Shown here piece by piece: positions 31,276 to 35,354 of a DNA stretch of 35,354 nucleotides. The translations under genes and the position numbers were made by a program. Below the pieces are notes generated by a model. The model ran no database searches. It was not told where the DNA came from and saw only the letters and a program-made list of their open reading frames with translations. Position 1 is the stretch's first letter. The number at the start of each line of letters is the position of its first letter. The stretch lies in assembly GCF_000315625.1 (NCBI RefSeq), contig NW_005434577.1, positions 36,267 through 71,620 on the forward strand, given 5' to 3'. The DNA comes from Guillardia theta CCMP2712 (Eukaryota > Cryptophyceae > Pyrenomonadales > Geminigeraceae).

Positions 31276-31696
31276 TCAACTCGTGTATGCAGTAGTACTA
31301 GCTCGCTGTTTCAACTCGTGTATGCAGTAGTACTAGCTAGCGTGTTCAACTCGTGTATGCAGTAGTACTAGCTCGCTGTTTCAACTCGTGTATGCAGTAG
31401 TACTAGCTCGCTGTTTCAACTCGTGTATGCAGTAGTACTAGCTCGCTGTTTCAACTCGTGTATGCAGTAGTACTAGCTCGCTGTTTCAACTCGTGTATGC
31501 AGTAGTACTAGCTCGCTGTTTCAACTCGTGTATGCAGTAGTACTAGCTCGCTGTTTCAACTCGTGTATGCAGTAGTACTAGCTCGCTGTTTCAACTTGTG
31601 TATGCAGTAGTACTAGCTCGCTGTTTCAACTCGTGTATGCAGTAGTACTAGCTCGCTGTTTCAACTCGTGTATGCAGTAGTACTAGCTCGCTGTTT
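31276..31696. repeat. 35-bp minisatellite, about 12 copies
   Basis: The unit begins TCAACTCGTGTATGCAGTAG and ends CTCGCTGTT. Copies are almost identical, with two obvious variants (CTAGCGTG near 31336, AACTTG near 31594). It contains several TAGTACTAG-type palindromic words and is unrelated to the 23-bp repeat. Confidence 0.95.
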
Positions 31697-31880
31697 CGGC
31701 AGTATCGAGCTCGCATGGGTCTTGCCGTCTCGCGCTACTGCTCGTTGTCCCGATCCTTGTTCCCCTGCTTCTCGTGCATGAAGCCGCTCGCGTGGTTGGA
31801 GTAGCGGTTTTCGCTGCCTCTTCCTTCTTTTTCCTACTTCGTTTGCTTCGTTTTCCATTTCAGTCATTCAACCTTTCATA

Positions 31881-32486
31881 CTATGTCTGCATGCTTGGAA
31901 TCACAATCCTACTAGGCCAGTGCACGGTTCTATCTCTCGTGCTCCTCAACTTCTTTTCTTGTTGTTGCAGGGTCAGCTGAAGATGTCTGCAGTACTTTGG
32001 CATAGAATACTACTGCTAAGTGAAAAGAATATTCACTCAAGTCATCAAGCAGTGCAGTGCTGCCTGAGATAGACAACGTGTGACAATGGAAGGCGACGCA
32101 CTCGCTTCATCCCTGCCTTATTTCCAGCTACACGTGGGATATTTGAGAAAACGAAGCTGAGGCTTGACGTCATCTGCGAGCCCTAGCAGAACGATCAGCT
32201 GAACCAACTCAGGGCACAAGAGCTCGTTCAGGTAGGATGAGCAGGATCCTTCTCGCCCGGCCCCTCATAATGAGGTTCAGCTGTTGACTCGCCTCAGGTC
32301 GTCTACGGCATCGCTAGTCATGCACATGACTCATGCAGCATGATTGAGTGATCCTACGAGGTGCGCGAGCTTGTCACTACATCCCAGCTTCCCCTCGTCC
32401 CCTCCAAGTGTCTTTATTCTGAGATCCAAATACTACACATACACTCCCCGATGCTCCAGGTCCCGCCCTCTCCCTCGACTCATCAC
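31881..32486. other. Repeat-derived intergenic region
   Basis: This holds the end of the inverted macrosatellite copy and unassigned sequence up to the next dispersed element. No gene seen. Confidence 0.5.
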
Positions 32487-32658
32487 GCGTTGTTGTTCAG
32501 GCAGCTGGTCCTCGCGGAAGATAGGCTGGGAAGCAAGTCGGGCGAGGGCTGGGGCTTGACGGGGGAGGAGGGAAGATGGAGGAGGAGAGGGCGAGCAGGA
32601 GGGAGATCGGAGGAGAGGGAGACACAGGACCAGGAGACGGGGGAGATAGAGCACATGG
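32487..32658 (-). repeat. Dispersed SCLDN element, copy 4 (eroded)
   Basis: The end with GGGGGAGATAGAGCACATGG and its flank is well kept, but the SCLDNILAAR end is eroded (only the GGCAGCTGGTC remnant remains). Same orientation as the other long copies. Confidence 0.7.
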
Positions 32659-32754
32659 AGGGATTGAGGGAGGGAGGGATTGAGGGAGGGAGAGAGGGAG
32701 AAAGGAGACAGGAGGGAGGATGAGAAGGGCGGACTGCGGTGGGAGGAGGGAGCC

Positions 32755-32854
32755 NNNNNNNNNNNNNNNNNNNNNNNNNNNNNNNNNNNNNNNNNNNNNN
32801 NNNNNNNNNNNNNNNNNNNNNNNNNNNNNNNNNNNNNNNNNNNNNNNNNNNNNN
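32755..32854. other. Assembly gap (100 N) in a GA-rich tract
   Basis: The round size suggests a placeholder. It is flanked on the left by GGGAGG-type and on the right by a (GAGAGG)n repeat to about 32900, so the gap probably contains more of the same microsatellite. Confidence 0.99.
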
Positions 32855-32953
32855 AGAGGGAGAGGGAGAGGGAGAGGGAGAGGGAGAGGGAGAGGGAGAG
32901 CAGAGGAGGAGTAGGAGTTGAAAAGTTCGACTTTGATTACATCCTTCACACTA

Positions 32954-35354
32954 TCATCTCTTCCGCATCCTGGTCTTGATCCAGCCCTCCAGGTCCCACC
33001 GGATCACCGAGTTCCTCCTGGGAAGCGCTTCCAGTTCCTCCGGAGAGCTGCAGGAACAGTGTCAACAGGGGAGCTAGCAGCATGCTGCAATGGTACTAGT
33101 TCTTGTCGCCGGCAAGCGGCGCCGATGGCTGCAAGTCCCTCCCACAGGAGCACAGAAACTTGTTGTCCATGGAGAAGCACAGGTCAACAACCTGGAGGAA
33201 CAAGTGAGGAGGAGGAGGAGGAGGAGGAGGATCAACCGGTCCGCTGTGCGCCCTCCATGTGGCTAGTCGGTCCCCCGAGTCAACCGCTGTCAAGGTCACG
33301 TAGCCCAGCTCTGTCCCCCACGCCACGAGCAGACCGTCTGTGGACCTGGAGCATGCTTCAGGGCAGAGCAGCAGCTGCATGCAAGGCTTACGCTGCCATG
33401 GAGAGAATCTGAACTCCGTCGAGAATGGAGTAGTCTTCGCATCTGCCATCGGGCATGTGCTCTTTCCTCTTCCTCTTGCAGTAGCTGCACGTGCTGTTCC
33501 ACAGCCTGATCGAGCGGTCACGAGGGGAGAAGCAGCACAGGCTCTTCCTTACACTTTCCCGAACATCCTGATGCTGTGCCTTGGCGTGAAGAAGTATCCT
33601 TTCTCGTTGCGGACCCCGAACAGCATCGCCGGGAACACCGTGTACTGGCTCTGCGTCCAAATGATAAGACGAGTAGGCGCGGGAGAACTCTGGGCACCAG
33701 ACTCTTCTCCTTCACAGCCTCCGTGTAGCTGAACTTGAGGCGGACAGAACCTCTACTCTTCCTATCCTCGTTCCTCACGACGTACCAGTTGATCAGCGGC
33801 TCCTGCTGCGAGCACACCTGAAGTCCAAGTCACCCGAGCATGCAGGAGGAGCGAACCGGTGTGCCTTGCTCAGCAGCTTGTCCATGCGCAGGACGTTGGA
33901 ACCCAGCTCCTTGAGGGACCTGTCGGAGGGCTCGACCATGAAGGTCTGGACGGTGAGCTCGAGGGTGCTGGGGCCGATGCCGAAGTACATCTCCTTCCTC
34001 CACTGCGGCGTCTTGGTTGCCATGGCCTGAAGCACAGAAGCGTCAAGGAGGAGAGCATAGGAGAGGAGGACGCAGACAGAGGAGAGAGAGGGGGATAAGG
34101 GACAAGAACGAGGGAGAGGAGGACGGAGGTAGAGGAGGTGACAGTGGGATAAGGGACAAGGACAGGTGAGAGGGAAGGGATAGGGGAAGGCGTAAGAAGA
34201 GGAGAACAGGTCAAGGAAAGGAGATTGGAAAAGAGAGGGAAAGGGGCGCTACCACGTCAGTCTGATACTCTTGTCCCCTTTGCGTCCTGATGCTACAGAC
34301 TGTGTTGATGGGGCCCTTGTCATCCGGGTTCTTGATATTCTTTCCCTCCTCCACCGTCACCTGCGCAAGTCTCAGCACGGCAGCAGGCGGAGAGGAGGAG
34401 GAGGACAGACGTGCAGGTTGGCGTTGTGGACCATCTCCTCGAAGCGCACGTTCATCTTCACCACAGTCACGTGGTTCCCGTTGGTCAGCTGGTTGCCTCC
34501 AGGTTTCTTCAGCTTGTATCTCTTTGAGATCCCGTTGGCGCCTGGGTAGACATCCGAGTCACGAGGAGGCGACCGAAGGAGGTGACTCACTGTTAGTTGC
34601 GATCAGGTCCCCATGGGTGGTGCTGTACTCTGCCATGACACTCGTCAGGTCCCAGCTCATGCCCAGGACAGGGTGGACCTCCAATCAGCTTGACACCCTC
34701 GCTCCTCCTGTACTCGAACAGCTGGACCCTGACCATCTCGTTCATATCCCACACCGAGCAGCTCAACTGATGGCCCGTGACGTCAGACTCGAAGTCAAGC
34801 GAATCTCCTCCTGCCGATCAGTCAGGAACAGGCGAGGTATATGGCTACCATTGACAAACAACAACTAGTGTTTCTGCGAATCCTTCCTCCCTCTCCTTCC
34901 CTCCCTCTCCGTTGTCATCATCATCATCATCATCTCCTCCTCCTCCTCCTTCTTCTCCTTCTCCTTCTCCTTCTCCTTCTCCTTCTCCTCAATCATCATC
35001 AGCATCATCATCATCAGCATCATCATCAGCATCATCATCAGCATCAGTATCAGCATCAGCATCACCGGCCGGATGTGTGCGCAAGCAGTGGCGATTTCGA
35101 CCGACTTCGAACACGAGGAATCGCTCGACCTCTTCGGTCCCCTTGGGCATGTGCTCGACCCCGAGGATCGAGAAGTGCATGAAGCCATGCAGCCCCGTGT
35201 CGGGCAGGAACAACTTCACATCACAGTCGAGGGAGCTAACGAGGATAGGAGGGATGCGATATTCGTCCCTGTTGAGGAAGGTACCCCTGGAGACGGGCTT
35301 CTTGAACCCGTAGATCCTCTGCAGGATTTGCCCTTCCGGCACGCTCCATACGAT
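32954..35354 (-). CDS. WD40-C2-C2-WD40 protein, 5' end beyond the window
   Basis: Probable membrane-associated scaffold. Thirteen exons keep frame: 35354-35066, 34810-34679, 34629-34591, 34541-34411, 34360-34256, 34026-33865, 33817-33716, 33650-33553, 33505-33491, 33442-33392, 33345-33237, 33191-33097, 33047-32954 (TGA); 473 residues visible. Order: WD40-like strands (IVWSVPEGQIL, SLDCDVKLFLPDTG); a first C2 domain (SCSVWDMNEMVRVQLFEYR, KLIGEYSTTHGDLIATN) resembling copine C2; a second C2 (VTVEEGKNIKNPDD, TKTPQWRKEMYF, LELTVQTF, WYVVRNEDRKSRGSVRLKFS); then WD40 blades (STDGLLVAWGTELGYVTL, WRAHSGPVVDLCFSMDNKFL) ending RNSVIRWDLEGW. Splices inside blades and C2 strands restore the family patterns, which supports the model. 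Odd: a 15-nt exon (33505-33491) and a GC-AG intron (33818-33864). Exact family not recognised. Confidence 0.8.
34811..35065 (-). repeat. Microsatellite-filled intron of the WD40-C2 gene
   Basis: This 255-nt intron contains (CATCAT/CAGCAT)n and (CTCCTT)n repeats. It is five times longer than the other introns of the gene because of them. The in-frame Asp-Ala-Asp run seen when reading through it is not protein. Confidence 0.8.

Larger units (their letters stand above)
30745..32285 (-). repeat. Diverged inverted copy of the macrosatellite 5' region, interrupted
   Basis: The segments 30748-30950, 31740-31880 and 32062-32280 match, in reverse orientation and in order, unit A positions about 14170-13985, 13960-13830 and 13825-13715. 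The copy is broken by the SCLDN element (30988-31194) and the 35-bp minisatellite (31276-31696). It does not reach the NTPase gene. Confidence 0.8.

Noticed and set aside
1-35354. tRNA, rRNA or other structured RNA genes
   Set aside because: No B-box (GGTTCGAATCC-like) with a matching acceptor stem, nor any conserved rRNA segment, was recognised by eye; a tRNAscan or Infernal run would settle it.

Overview
The window is nuclear DNA from a eukaryote, most likely a cryptophyte alga such as Guillardia. The inference rests on three things. Every clear gene is cut by very short introns (mostly 44-67 nt, GT-AG with several GC-AG). One gene encodes a plastid thylakoid TatA/Tha4 subunit with a two-part leader (signal peptide, then Phe, then a Ser/Arg-rich transit peptide), as expected for a complex red plastid. 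There are no operons, Shine-Dalgarno sites or bacterial gene spacing. Most of the low-complexity reading frames (poly-Glu, Ser-Thr, Pro-Ala, His-Ile and so on) are microsatellites lying in introns or between genes.

Layout. 3-98 (+): C-terminus of an unidentified gene. 630-2284 (+): TDG/MUG-type DNA glycosylase, 5' exon not found. 2709-7828 (-): a 13-exon, about 1,323-residue protein with a docking-like N-terminus, a coiled coil, and two modules of metallophosphatase / 5'-nucleotidase / EF-hand pair. 8057-8204: hexanucleotide array. 9345-10219 (+): seven-exon TatA. 10483-11657 (-): ten-exon calmodulin/centrin-like EF-hand protein, tail to tail with TatA. 12292-22930: a tandem macrosatellite of about 4.8 kb units separated by a 23-bp minisatellite; two units each carry one long ORF that looks like a CRN/RHS-type P-loop NTPase fused to a PD-(D/E)XK-like nuclease, and a third unit is only a remnant. 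22930-28750: no recognisable gene, but several copies of a dispersed element containing a conserved SCLDNILAAR peptide. 28757-30741 (+): secreted leucine-rich-repeat protein, two exons. 30745-32285: a diverged inverted copy of the macrosatellite 5' region, interrupted by the dispersed element and a 35-bp minisatellite. 32954-35354 (-): WD40-C2-C2-WD40 protein whose 5' end lies beyond the right edge. Two runs of N (15530-15752 and 32755-32854) are assembly gaps.

The genes do not form a pathway; they are ordinary neighbours in a gene-dense genome. The unusual part is 12.3-32.3 kb, where NTPase-nuclease genes, minisatellites and dispersed repeats are nested, recalling the subtelomeric RHS arrays of trypanosomes. 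All exon models come from reading splice signals, frame continuity and alignment to paralogous segments by eye; no search was run.
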